DNA of 64,000 bases from contig CAKSMF010000007.1 in assembly GCA_934474025.1 (NCBI GenBank), positions 40,788 to 104,787 of the forward strand, given 5' to 3'. Positions within the stretch are counted from its first letter, which is position 1. Each line of letters begins with the position of its first letter. This DNA is from an uncultured Ruminococcus sp. GTDB lineage: Bacteria > Bacillota > Clostridia > Oscillospirales > Ruminococcaceae. This document shows positions 24,946-33,326 of this stretch, one piece after another. The translations under genes and the position numbers were made by a program. The notes beneath the pieces are model-generated. The model was not told the origin of the DNA. It saw only the letters and a list, made by a program, of their open reading frames with translations, and did not search any database.

Positions 24946-26883
24946 ATGGGTTTAACCCTTACTGAAAAAATACTTAAAGCTCATCTTGTTGACGGTGAAT
25001 ACGTTAAGGGTCAGGAAATCGGAATCCGCATTGACCAGACTCTCACTCAGGACGCTACAGGCACTATGGCTTATCTTGAATTTGAGGCTATTGGCGTTCC
25101 TCGTGTAAAAACAGAACGTTCTGTTGCATATATTGACCATAATACTCTCCAGAATGGTTTTGAAAATGCCGATGACCACAGATTTATAGGAAGTGTAGCT
25201 AAAAAACATGGTATTTATTTTTCACGTCCCGGTAATGGTATCTGTCATCAGGTACACCTTGAAAGATTTGGTATTCCGGGAAAAACTCTTATAGGTTCAG
25301 ACAGCCACACTCCTACTGGCGGTGGTATTGGTATGATTGCTATCGGAGCAGGCGGTCTTGATGTTGCTGTTGCTATGGGTGGCGGTGCGTATTATATAAC
25401 CTGTCCTAAAGTAGTAAAAGTAGAACTTACTGGAAAACTTCGTCCATGGGTTGCTGCTAAAGATGTTATTCTTGAAGTACTCAGAAGACTTTCTGTTAAG
25501 GGCGGTGTAGGAAAAGTTATTGAATACTGCGGTGAAGGCGTTAAAACTCTCTCTGTTCCTGAACGTGCAACTATTACAAATATGGGTGCTGAATTGGGTG
25601 CAACTACTTCTATTTTCCCGTCTGATGAAATTACAAAACAGTTCCTTAAAGCTCAATGTCGTGAAGATGTATGGACTCCTCTTTCAGCTGATGAAGATGC
25701 TGTTTATGACGAACAACTCACAATTAACCTTAGTGAACTCGTTCCGCTTGCAGCTTGTCCTCACTCTCCTGATAATGTAAAGAGTGTTGAAGAAATTGGA
25801 AAGCTTAAAGTTGACCAGGTATGTATTGGTTCATGTACTAACTCTTCACTTCTCGATATGCTCAAAGTTGCGTATATCTTAAAAGGAAAAACTGTTAATC
25901 CTGATGTTTCTCTTTCAATTGCCCCAGGTTCTAAACAGGTTCTTAATATGCTCGCTCAGAATGGTGCATTATCTGACCTTATTGAAGCAGGTGCAAGAAT
26001 TCTTGAAAGTGCTTGCGGTCCTTGTATCGGTATGGGACAATCTCCTAATTCAAAGGGTATTTCTCTCCGTACTTTTAACAGAAACTTTGAGGGACGTTCC
26101 GGAACTAAAGACGGTCAGATTTATCTTGTATCTCCAGAAATGGCTGCTGTTTCCGCACTTACAGGTTATCTTACAGACCCAAGAGAATTAGGTGATATGC
26201 CTGAATTCAAACTTCCTGAAATCTTCACAATCAATGATAATATGGTTGTCCCTCCTGTTCCGGCGGAAGAAATGGACAACGTTGAAATTCTCAGAGGTCC
26301 TAATATAAAGCCTTATCCTGAAACTTCTCCTCTTCTCGAAACTATTGATGCACCTGTTTCACTTAAAGTGGGGGATAATATAACTACTGACCACATTATG
26401 CCTGCTGGTGCTAAAATTCTTCCTCTCCGTTCAAATATTCCTAAGATTTCCCAGCATTGTTTTGCAGTATGTGATGAAAGTTTCCCAGAAAGAGCCAAAG
26501 CTCTCGGAAAGAGCATTATTGTAGGCGGTTCAAACTATGGACAGGGTTCATCAAGAGAACACGCTGCACTTGCTCCTCTTTACCTTGGTGTAAAGGCTGT
26601 CCTTGTAAAGTCATTTGCACGTATTCACCGTGCTAACCTCATAAATGCAGGTATACTTCCTCTTACATTCGTTAACGAATCTGATTATGACAACATTAAT
26701 CAGGGCGATGAACTTGTTCTTGCTGATGTTCGTAAGGCTATTGAAGATGGTAAATCAGAACTTACTGTCATTAATAAGACTAATGGCAAGGAAATCCCTG
26801 TACTTTGTGAACTCTCTGGACGTACCAAGGATATCATGCTTGCCGGCGGACTTCTTGACTATACAAGAGAATCCATGAAATAA
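24946..26883 (+). CDS. acnA: Aconitate hydratase
   Basis: Isomerises citrate to isocitrate by way of a 4Fe-4S cluster. Cluster cysteines are in SCTNSSLLDM and ACGPCIGMG; GSDSHTPTGGG and the swivel-domain NYGQGSSREHAAL motif are present. At 645 residues it is shorter than classical AcnA (about 890) and matches the shorter mitochondrial-like aconitase seen in anaerobes. RBS AAAGGAAT. It heads a group with icd that makes 2-oxoglutarate for glutamate. Confidence 0.9.
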   Translation: MGLTLTEKILKAHLVDGEYVKGQEIGIRIDQTLTQDATGTMAYLEFEAIGVPRVKTERSVAYIDHNTLQNGFENADDHRFIGSVAKKHGIYFSRPGNGICHQVHLERFGIPGKTLIGSDSHTPTGGGIGMIAIGAGGLDVAVAMGGGAYYITCPKVVKVELTGKLRPWVAAKDVILEVLRRLSVKGGVGKVIEYCGEGVKTLSVPERATITNMGAELGATTSIFPSDEITKQFLKAQCREDVWTPLSADEDAVYDEQLTINLSELVPLAACPHSPDNVKSVEEIGKLKVDQVCIGSCTNSSLLDMLKVAYILKGKTVNPDVSLSIAPGSKQVLNMLAQNGALSDLIEAGARILESACGPCIGMGQSPNSKGISLRTFNRNFEGRSGTKDGQIYLVSPEMAAVSALTGYLTDPRELGDMPEFKLPEIFTINDNMVVPPVPAEEMDNVEILRGPNIKPYPETSPLLETIDAPVSLKVGDNITTDHIMPAGAKILPLRSNIPKISQHCFAVCDESFPERAKALGKSIIVGGSNYGQGSSREHAALAPLYLGVKAVLVKSFARIHRANLINAGILPLTFVNESDYDNINQGDELVLADVRKAIEDGKSELTVINKTNGKEIPVLCELSGRTKDIMLAGGLLDYTRESMK

Positions 26884-26957
26884 TAACTGTGAAGTTTACT
26901 GATTTTATTAAATTGAAATTTCAGAATGACAAAATCTTTCATAACGGAGATTTTAAT

Positions 26958-27605
26958 ATGTTTTCGGAAACTGTTTTTTCGGTTTCCGGAAACACTATAC
27001 AGCGTGAAAAATATTATTCTGTTTCTGAACACATTGAGCAGGTTACTACTATACAGGCTATTTTAAAGTATTCGGAACAAAAAAATATTATCGCTCTGAA
27101 TTTTGCAAATGCCATGTTTGCCGGTGGGGGATATATTCTTGGTGGTGACGCACAGGAAGAAAGTTTGTGCCGTGCCTCAATGCTTTATTATACTATCAGA
27201 ACACAGAAAAAATATTACAGAGCAAACAGATTTCATATTTTGCCTGATTACACTGATAATATGATTTATTCCAGAAATGTCCCCATTATTCGTGATGATT
27301 CAGGCAAATTGCTTGATAATCCGTCAAAATGTGATTTCATCACCTGTCCCGCTGTCAATCGCACTTTTGCAAAATTTATATTTACTGACAAAAAAATAAA
27401 TGACAAAATGACTGTAAGAATAAATAAAATCATTTCTCTTGCAGTATCAAATAAGCCTGATGTTATAATTCTCGGAGTTTTCGGGTGCGGAGTATTCGGA
27501 AACAAACGTGAAACAGTATTCAGAATATTTGAAAATGCTGTGAATTCTTTTGTTTCTGATGATATTAAAGTTATATTTGCCGTTCCTGATTTCAGAAAAG
27601 GATAA
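26958..27605 (+). CDS. TIGR02452-type microbial PARG (ADP-ribose glycohydrolase) homologue
   Basis: Macrodomain-like protein of the bacterial poly(ADP-ribose) glycohydrolase family. The signature GGG-x(6-8)-QEE is present as AGGGYILGGDAQEESL, with NFAN before it and IILGVFGCGVFGN as the second ADP-ribose-binding loop. It would release ADP-ribose from modified targets. I choose ATG 26958 (215 aa), with GGAG 8 bases upstream; a GTG at 26889 would add 23 residues but has no RBS. It sits between two TCA-cycle genes. No ADP-ribosyltransferase is adjacent. Confidence 0.75.
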   Translation: MFSETVFSVSGNTIQREKYYSVSEHIEQVTTIQAILKYSEQKNIIALNFANAMFAGGGYILGGDAQEESLCRASMLYYTIRTQKKYYRANRFHILPDYTDNMIYSRNVPIIRDDSGKLLDNPSKCDFITCPAVNRTFAKFIFTDKKINDKMTVRINKIISLAVSNKPDVIILGVFGCGVFGNKRETVFRIFENAVNSFVSDDIKVIFAVPDFRKG

Positions 27606-27609
27606 TTAT

Positions 27610-27813
27610 ATGACGATTATTATTCCTGTTTTTATAGTTGCACTTAATTATGTATTCTGTCAAAAATATTCAGAATTTAAATACAAGAAAAGACAGATTG
27701 AAAAAGATACCTGTTTAAAAACAGATTTTATATACATTTCTCTGTTTTTCGCCTTGCTTTATATTTTTTGTTATGATGATGATTATAGCAATGATTTTAC
27801 GATGAGCAATTAA
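27610..27813 (+). CDS. Small membrane protein (67 aa), unknown function
   Basis: Two hydrophobic segments (residues 2-16 and 41-56) flank a short, lysine-rich loop, and the C-terminus is acidic (DDDYSND). AAAAGGAT precedes the ATG, which lies 4 bases after the PARG stop, so the two are probably translated together. No family recognised. The 109 bases after it hold no supported gene. Confidence 0.5.
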   Translation: MTIIIPVFIVALNYVFCQKYSEFKYKKRQIEKDTCLKTDFIYISLFFALLYIFCYDDDYSNDFTMSN

Positions 27814-27922
27814 TAACATAAAAAATGCAATTATTACAGGAATTATAATTCTGCTTTCTATTATATTTGCTGTTTATATTTATATATGAATAAACAATTT
27901 AATTTACAGGAGGTAAAAACCA

Positions 27923-29134
27923 ATGGCTAAAATTATTATGAAAAACCCTCTCGTTGAAATGGACGGGGACGAAATGACAAGAATCCTCTGGAAGTGGATT
28001 AAGGAAACACTTCTTGAACCCTATGTTGAACTCAATACTGAGTATTATGACCTCGGTCTTGAACACAGAGAAGCTACTAAAGATAAAGTAACTATTGATT
28101 CAGCAGAGGCTACCAAAAAATACGGTGTTGCTGTAAAGTGTGCTACTATTACTCCTAACGCTGCAAGAATGCCTGAATACAATCTCACTCAGATGTGGAA
28201 ATCTCCTAATGGTACTATCCGTGCAGCTCTTGACGGTACAGTTTTCCGTACTCCTATTATTGTTAAGGGTATCGAACCTTATATTCCTACTTGGACTAAA
28301 CCTATTACTATTGCTCGTCATGCTTATGGTGATGTTTATAAAAACTCCGAAATGCGTGTAAGCAAGGGAAGCAAGGCTGAACTTGTTGTTACTGACGAAA
28401 ACGGAAATGAAACCCGTGAACTCATTCACAATTTTTCAAAGTGTGACGGTATTATTCAGGGACTTCATAACCTCGATGACAGTATAGCAAGCTTTGCAAG
28501 AACTTGTCTCAATTATGGTCTTGACCTCAAACAAGATGTATGGTTTGCTACAAAGGATACTATCTCAAAAAAATATGACCACAGATTCAAGGATATTTTT
28601 CAGGAAATCTATGATAACGAATACAAGGAAAAATACGAATCCGCAGGCATTGAATATTTCTACACTCTCATAGATGACGCTGTTGCAAGAGTTATTCGTT
28701 CACATGGCGGTTATATCTGGGCTTGCAAAAACTATGACGGCGATGTTATGTCCGATATGGTTTCAACAGCTTACGGCAGTCTTGCCATGATGACTTCTGT
28801 TCTCGTTTCACCAGACGGAATCTATGAATATGAAGCTGCTCACGGTACAGTACAGCGTCACTATTATAAGTATCTCAAAGGTGAGGAAACTTCTACTAAC
28901 TCTGTTGCTACAATATTCGCTTGGAGCGGTGCTTTACGCAAAAGAGGCGAACTTGATTCAACTCCGGAACTTTGCGAATTTGCTGATAAGCTCGAAAAGG
29001 CTACTATCCAGACTATTGAAGATGGCGTAATGACAGGCGACCTTTACCTTATTTCTAAACTTGAAAATAAAAAGAAAGTTGATTCAAAAACTTTCCTTGA
29101 TGAAATCAAGACAAGACTTGACAAATTGATGTAA
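27923..29134 (+). CDS. icd: NADP-dependent isocitrate dehydrogenase (dimeric type)
   Basis: Oxidative decarboxylation of isocitrate to 2-oxoglutarate. The N-terminus NPLVEMDGDEMTRILW, the substrate-binding SPNGTIRAALDGTVFR and TEAAHGTVQRH-like segment (YEAAHGTVQRHYYKY) are those of the eukaryote-like dimeric subfamily that uses NADP. Length 403 fits. ACAGGAGG RBS. Together with aconitase it forms the oxidative arm to glutamate. Confidence 0.93.
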   Translation: MAKIIMKNPLVEMDGDEMTRILWKWIKETLLEPYVELNTEYYDLGLEHREATKDKVTIDSAEATKKYGVAVKCATITPNAARMPEYNLTQMWKSPNGTIRAALDGTVFRTPIIVKGIEPYIPTWTKPITIARHAYGDVYKNSEMRVSKGSKAELVVTDENGNETRELIHNFSKCDGIIQGLHNLDDSIASFARTCLNYGLDLKQDVWFATKDTISKKYDHRFKDIFQEIYDNEYKEKYESAGIEYFYTLIDDAVARVIRSHGGYIWACKNYDGDVMSDMVSTAYGSLAMMTSVLVSPDGIYEYEAAHGTVQRHYYKYLKGEETSTNSVATIFAWSGALRKRGELDSTPELCEFADKLEKATIQTIEDGVMTGDLYLISKLENKKKVDSKTFLDEIKTRLDKLM

Positions 29135-29169
29135 TAAAGAATTTGTCAATACACGAAAGGCATGATAAT

Positions 29170-29826
29170 ATGTCAAAGAATGTAATATCAAATTCAGTTA
29201 TAAGACGGCTTCCACGTTATTACAGATTTCTCGGCGAACTTGAGGAAAACGGTTATATCCGGATTTCCTCGAGGGAACTCGCTGAAAAAATGGGTCTTAC
29301 TGCCTCACAAATACGTCAGGATTTCAATTGTTTTGGTGAGTTCGGACAACAGGGATATGGATATAATGTGAGTGAACTCCGCCGGCAAATTGGATTTATT
29401 CTCGGTTTTGACAGACAAACCCCTATGATACTTATGGGAGCAGGTAACCTTGGAAAAGCTATTGCCACTCATATTAATTTCAGTAACAAAGGTTTTGAAC
29501 TAATTGGAATCTTTGATGTAAAGCCCAGTATTATCGGAAAAAAACTCGGAAAAATTGTTGTAAGTGATATTTCTGAACTTAAAGATTTCTGCATGAAAAA
29601 TAAACCAGAAGTCGCTGCTTTGTGCGTTCCTCAGGAAGTGGCTGAAAAAGAAGTAAATCGACTTATTGATTGTGGCATTCATGCTTTCTGGAACTTCACT
29701 CACTACGATTTAACTATCAGCCATGAAAATGTAATTGTGGAAAATGTACACCTCGGCGACAGTCTTACAATACTTTCATATGCTATAAACTCGGCAAAAA
29801 AGGAGAAAAGAAATGAAAGTACTTAA
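29170..29826 (+). CDS. rex: Redox-sensing transcriptional repressor Rex
   Basis: Winged-helix N-terminus (SNSVIRRLPRYYRFLGEL, then GLTASQIRQDFNCFGEFGQQGYGY) and a Rossmann domain with MGAGNLGKAIA that binds NADH or NAD+. Rex releases its operators when NADH is high. I choose ATG 29170 (218 aa), with AAAGG 9 bases upstream; the ATG at 29143 has no RBS. Candidate operators occur in this window at 14200-14217 and, more weakly, at 30592-30609. Confidence 0.93.
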   Translation: MSKNVISNSVIRRLPRYYRFLGELEENGYIRISSRELAEKMGLTASQIRQDFNCFGEFGQQGYGYNVSELRRQIGFILGFDRQTPMILMGAGNLGKAIATHINFSNKGFELIGIFDVKPSIIGKKLGKIVVSDISELKDFCMKNKPEVAALCVPQEVAEKEVNRLIDCGIHAFWNFTHYDLTISHENVIVENVHLGDSLTILSYAINSAKKEKRNEST

Positions 29827-30346
29827 TATTCATGGTTATAAGGGAGGTTCAGAAAATACTGCCTGCTCTGTTTTAAAAAATATGGGATTTGAAGTTATTT
29901 CTCCTCAGCTTAATTATAACAATATGTCCCCTCAGGAAACATTAAACACATTAAGAAATTATTTCAATGGCTGTGATGCTATTGTAGGAACAAGCCTTGG
30001 CGGATTTTTCGGAATATTGCTTTCTGTTGAATTTAATACTCCTGTTATTCTGGTTAATCCATGTCTTATGCCGTTTCTTACTTTGACCCGCTTAGGTTTT
30101 ACAGGTGAAATACAACCGTATATAGAGCTTTTTCCGGAAATCACTAAAATAGATTTATCTCTTGAAAGCACTATTATAGGTGGTAAAGACAATATTATTG
30201 ACTATCATGATATGACAAAAAGACTTCTCAACAATGAACGTTTCAGAATTTTTCCGGAAGGCAGACATTCTGGTGCTACCTTACCATTGGAAAATTACTT
30301 TGATGAAATTTTCAGTCAGTATATTAACATCAAGAATGTGAAATAA
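29813..30346 (+). CDS. YqiA/YcfP-like alpha/beta-fold esterase
   Basis: A small alpha/beta hydrolase of 177 residues. N-terminal LNIHGYKGG (oxyanion region), nucleophile Ser in GTSLGGFFG, and the late acidic and histidine positions in GGKDNIID and EGRHSG complete a plausible triad. YqiA-like proteins hydrolyse short-chain esters; the physiological substrate is unknown. It overlaps rex by 14 bases with AAAGGAG inside rex, so the two are cotranslated. Confidence 0.75.
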   Translation: MKVLNIHGYKGGSENTACSVLKNMGFEVISPQLNYNNMSPQETLNTLRNYFNGCDAIVGTSLGGFFGILLSVEFNTPVILVNPCLMPFLTLTRLGFTGEIQPYIELFPEITKIDLSLESTIIGGKDNIIDYHDMTKRLLNNERFRIFPEGRHSGATLPLENYFDEIFSQYINIKNVK

Positions 30347-30591
30347 TTATCAATCAAATATACTTGTTATATAAAATTAGGAATATATGTATTCTTTTTA
30401 TATATGATATAAGTTCTGCTGTTTATGGTGATTTTCGGTAAATTACCTTTTATGCTGTTGGCGTTTCTGTGAATTTATTCCGACTGTATCTAATAAATTG
30501 CACCTTTTTTCCAGTAAACCATACGCAACAAACAGGGCTTTTATGTATACTGATATTCATATAATATATATCTTTTTGCTTATGGAAATAA

Positions 30592-30609
30592 TTGTTAATA
30601 TTATATCAA
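30592..30609. promoter_or_regulatory. Weak candidate Rex operator upstream of the fumC-hdr-flx-frd operon
   Basis: TTGTTAATATTATATCAA has two mismatches to TTGTTAANNNNTTAACAA, both in the right half. It lies about 30 bases upstream of the -35. It is weaker than the pgk site and may be chance in AT-rich DNA. Confidence 0.3.
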
Positions 30610-30639
30610 TATCTAAATACCAATATTCTTAAACTGAAT

Positions 30640-30668
30640 TTGAATTTTTCGCTACTTGCTGTTATACT
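30640..30668 (+). promoter_or_regulatory. Promoter of the fumC operon
   Basis: TTGAAT at 30640-30645 and TATACT at 30663-30668, spacer 17. The leader is about 62 bases. Probably drives the whole 10-kb operon, since no other promoter is seen between its genes. Confidence 0.65.
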
Positions 30669-30737
30669 TATTATTGTATGAGAAATACGTATTATACGTT
30701 TTTTATTATAAAAAATTTTCGGGAGTGGATATTTTAA

Positions 30738-32114
30738 ATGGAATACCGTATCGAACACGATTCTATGGGCGAAGTAAAAGTCCCTGCTGACAAGTATTGG
30801 GCAGCCCAGACCGAAAGAAGCCATGAAAATTTCCTTATCGGTGTAGGTATTGAAACTATGCCAAGAGAAATTACTCACGCTTTCGGAATACTTAAAAAAG
30901 CAGCCGCTATTGCTAACCATGCTTTAAAGCCTGAAAAAATGACTGATGAAAAGCTTTCTGCTATATCTCAGGCTTGTGATGAGGTTATGAGTGGCTCTCT
31001 TAATGAACATTTCCCACTCGTTGTTTGGCAGACCGGAAGCGGTACTCAGTCCAACATGAACGCAAATGAAGTTATCGCTAACAGAGGAAACGAAATTGCT
31101 GGTGCTAAACTTCTTCACCCTAATGACGATATCAATATGAGCCAGTCTTCTAATGATACTTTCCCGACTGCTATGCATATTGCCGCAGTTATTGCTGTAG
31201 AAGACAAGGTTATTCCTGCTGTTGATACTCTTATTGAAACTTTCAAAAGACTTGAGCAGGAAAATGAAGGTATCGTAAAGAGCGGACGTACTCATTTACA
31301 AGATGCTACACCAATTAAATTTTCTCAGGAAATAAGCGGCTGGAGAGCTTCTCTTGAAAAAGATAAGAAAATGCTTCTTTCTGCTGTTGAAGAACTCCGT
31401 GAACTCGCTCTTGGTGGCACAGCAGTTGGTACAGGTCTTAACGCTCCTGCCGGTTTTGCTGAAAAAGCTGCTGAAGCTATCAGCCAGATTTCCGGGAAAA
31501 AATTCGTTACTGCTCCTAACAAGTTCCATTCTCTTACATCAAAGGACGAAATCGTATTTGCACACGGTGCTTTAAAGGCTCTCGCTGGTGATATGATGAA
31601 AATTGCCAACGATGTAAGATGGCTTGCATCTGGTCCACGTGACGGTCTTGGTGAAATCTTTATCCCTGAAAATGAACCTGGTTCTTCAATTATGCCTGGT
31701 AAGGTTAATCCTACTCAGTGCGAACAGGTTACTATGGTTGCCGTACAGGTAATGGGCAATGATGTTGCAGTTGGTATGGCAGCATCTCAGGGTAACTTTG
31801 AACTTAATGTATTTATGCCGGTTTGTGCTTATAATTTCCTTCAGTCTGCACGTCTTCTTGCTGAATCAATTATCTCATTCAACAAAAATTGTGCTGTAGG
31901 CATCAAGGCTAACAAGGAAAAAATGCATCATAATCTTCATAATTCCCTTATGCTTGTTACTGCTCTCAACCCTTACATCGGTTATGAAAATGCTGCTAAA
32001 ACTGCTAAAAAAGCTTTCAAGGACAATATTTCCCTTAAAGAAGCCTGCGTTGAACTTGGCTTCTTGACTGCTGAACGCTTTGATGAAGTTTTCCACCCAG
32101 AGCAAATGGCATAA
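30738..32114 (+). CDS. fumC: Class II fumarate hydratase
   Basis: Interconverts malate and fumarate without an Fe-S cluster. WQTGSGTQSNMNANEV near residue 95 separates it from aspartase, and the family signature GSSIMPGKVNPTQ is intact. Length 458 is normal. In this operon it most likely runs from malate to fumarate to feed the fumarate reductase. RBS CGGGAGTGG. Confidence 0.95.
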   Translation: MEYRIEHDSMGEVKVPADKYWAAQTERSHENFLIGVGIETMPREITHAFGILKKAAAIANHALKPEKMTDEKLSAISQACDEVMSGSLNEHFPLVVWQTGSGTQSNMNANEVIANRGNEIAGAKLLHPNDDINMSQSSNDTFPTAMHIAAVIAVEDKVIPAVDTLIETFKRLEQENEGIVKSGRTHLQDATPIKFSQEISGWRASLEKDKKMLLSAVEELRELALGGTAVGTGLNAPAGFAEKAAEAISQISGKKFVTAPNKFHSLTSKDEIVFAHGALKALAGDMMKIANDVRWLASGPRDGLGEIFIPENEPGSSIMPGKVNPTQCEQVTMVAVQVMGNDVAVGMAASQGNFELNVFMPVCAYNFLQSARLLAESIISFNKNCAVGIKANKEKMHHNLHNSLMLVTALNPYIGYENAAKTAKKAFKDNISLKEACVELGFLTAERFDEVFHPEQMA

Positions 32115-32140
32115 AATTATTAGAAAGGAAAGCGTACTAA

Positions 32141-32938
32141 ATGAATACTTTCATGTATTATCCTGGCTGTACGCTCAGAACCAAAGCAAAAGACCTTGAT
32201 AATTATGCAAGGTCTTCTGCCGAAGTTCTCGGTATCTCTCTTGAAGAACCTGAGAACTGGCAGTGCTGTGGCGGTGCTTATACAACAGCCAAAGATGAAA
32301 TTGCTACAAAACTTTCTGCGGTAAGAACTCTTAATTCCGCTAAAGAAGCTGACAGACCTCTTATTACAGTCTGTTCTGCCTGTCACAATGTTATAAAGCA
32401 GACTAATTATGATATTTCCCATGATGAAGAAATGGCATCTAAGGTAAATAATTACCTTAAACTTGATACCCCTTATAACGGCGAAACTACTGTTTATCAT
32501 TACCTCGAAATGCTTCGTGATGTTGTTGGTTTCAATAACCTTAAAAGCAAAGTGGTAAATCCTTTTAAGGGAAAGAAAATCGCTGCTTATTATGGTTGTC
32601 TTCTTCTCCGTCCAAGCAAGGCCCTCGCTATGGACGACCCTGAAAACCCTACAATTATGGAAGATTTCATAAAGGCTATCGGCGGTACTCCTGTTATATA
32701 TGCTCAGCGTAATGAATGCTGTGGCGGTTATATAACTATGGAGGACAAGGCTCAGGCATCAAAAAGAAGTGCCAGAGTTATGGATTCTGCACAGGACCAG
32801 GGTGCTGATATGGTTATTACTGCCTGTCCTCTCTGTATGTACAATCTTAAAAAGAATTCCGGCTCTGAACTTCCTGTTTATTACTTCACTGAACTTCTTG
32901 CCGAGGCTCTCGGAGTAAAGGAGGCTGACAATGAATAA
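32141..32938 (+). CDS. hdrB: Heterodisulfide reductase-like subunit HdrB (two CCG domains)
   Basis: 265 residues with two complete CCG modules: C10, C42-C43, C78, C81 and C153, C193-C194, C229, C232. In HdrB these bind non-cubane 4Fe-4S clusters that carry out thiol/disulfide or equivalent two-electron chemistry. It starts 26 bases after fumC and overlaps hdrC by 8 bases. The natural substrate in a bacterium without coenzymes M and B is unknown; the operon points to fumarate reduction. Confidence 0.9.
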   Translation: MNTFMYYPGCTLRTKAKDLDNYARSSAEVLGISLEEPENWQCCGGAYTTAKDEIATKLSAVRTLNSAKEADRPLITVCSACHNVIKQTNYDISHDEEMASKVNNYLKLDTPYNGETTVYHYLEMLRDVVGFNNLKSKVVNPFKGKKIAAYYGCLLLRPSKALAMDDPENPTIMEDFIKAIGGTPVIYAQRNECCGGYITMEDKAQASKRSARVMDSAQDQGADMVITACPLCMYNLKKNSGSELPVYYFTELLAEALGVKEADNE

Positions 32939-33314
32939 TAATCTTAAAGAACAGGTTATACGTTCAAGTGGCGTAAACGTACTTAAATGTATGCGTTGCG
33001 GTAAATGTTCAGGAACCTGTCCGTCTTATGATGAAATGGAATACCACCCGCACCAGTTTGTTTACATGGTTGAAAAAGGCGATATTGAAACTCTTATGAA
33101 TTCCAAGTCAATTTATAAGTGTCTCACTTGTTTTGCCTGCGTAGACAGATGCCCAAGAGGCGTTGAACCTGCAAAGGTTGTAGAAGCTGTCCGTCTTGCT
33201 GCTATTCGTAAACAGGGTAATAATCACCTTATTCCAGACCAAATCCCTGAAATGCTTGATGAAGAACTGCCACAGCAGGCTATCGTTACAGCATTCAGAA
33301 AATATACTAAGTAA
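32931..33314 (+). CDS. hdrC: Heterodisulfide reductase-like subunit HdrC (2 x 4Fe-4S)
   Basis: 127 residues with two ferredoxin-type motifs, C20-x2-C23-x2-C26-x3-C30-P and C64-x2-C67-x2-C70-x3-C74-P. HdrC passes electrons from HdrA to HdrB. The context and length match HdrC rather than a free ferredoxin. Confidence 0.88.
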   Translation: MNNNLKEQVIRSSGVNVLKCMRCGKCSGTCPSYDEMEYHPHQFVYMVEKGDIETLMNSKSIYKCLTCFACVDRCPRGVEPAKVVEAVRLAAIRKQGNNHLIPDQIPEMLDEELPQQAIVTAFRKYTK

Positions 33315-33326
33315 GGAGGAGATAAT

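Larger units (their letters stand above)
30347..30737. other. 391-base AT-rich intergenic region before fumC
   Basis: No ORF with an RBS is present. It contains the fumC promoter and a weak Rex-like site, listed separately. The stretch 30347-30590 shows no strong hairpin or repeat. Confidence 0.6.

Noticed and set aside
27814..27889. Short hydrophobic peptide frame before icd
   Set aside because: Membrane-like sequence but no ATG, GTG or TTG start and no RBS.
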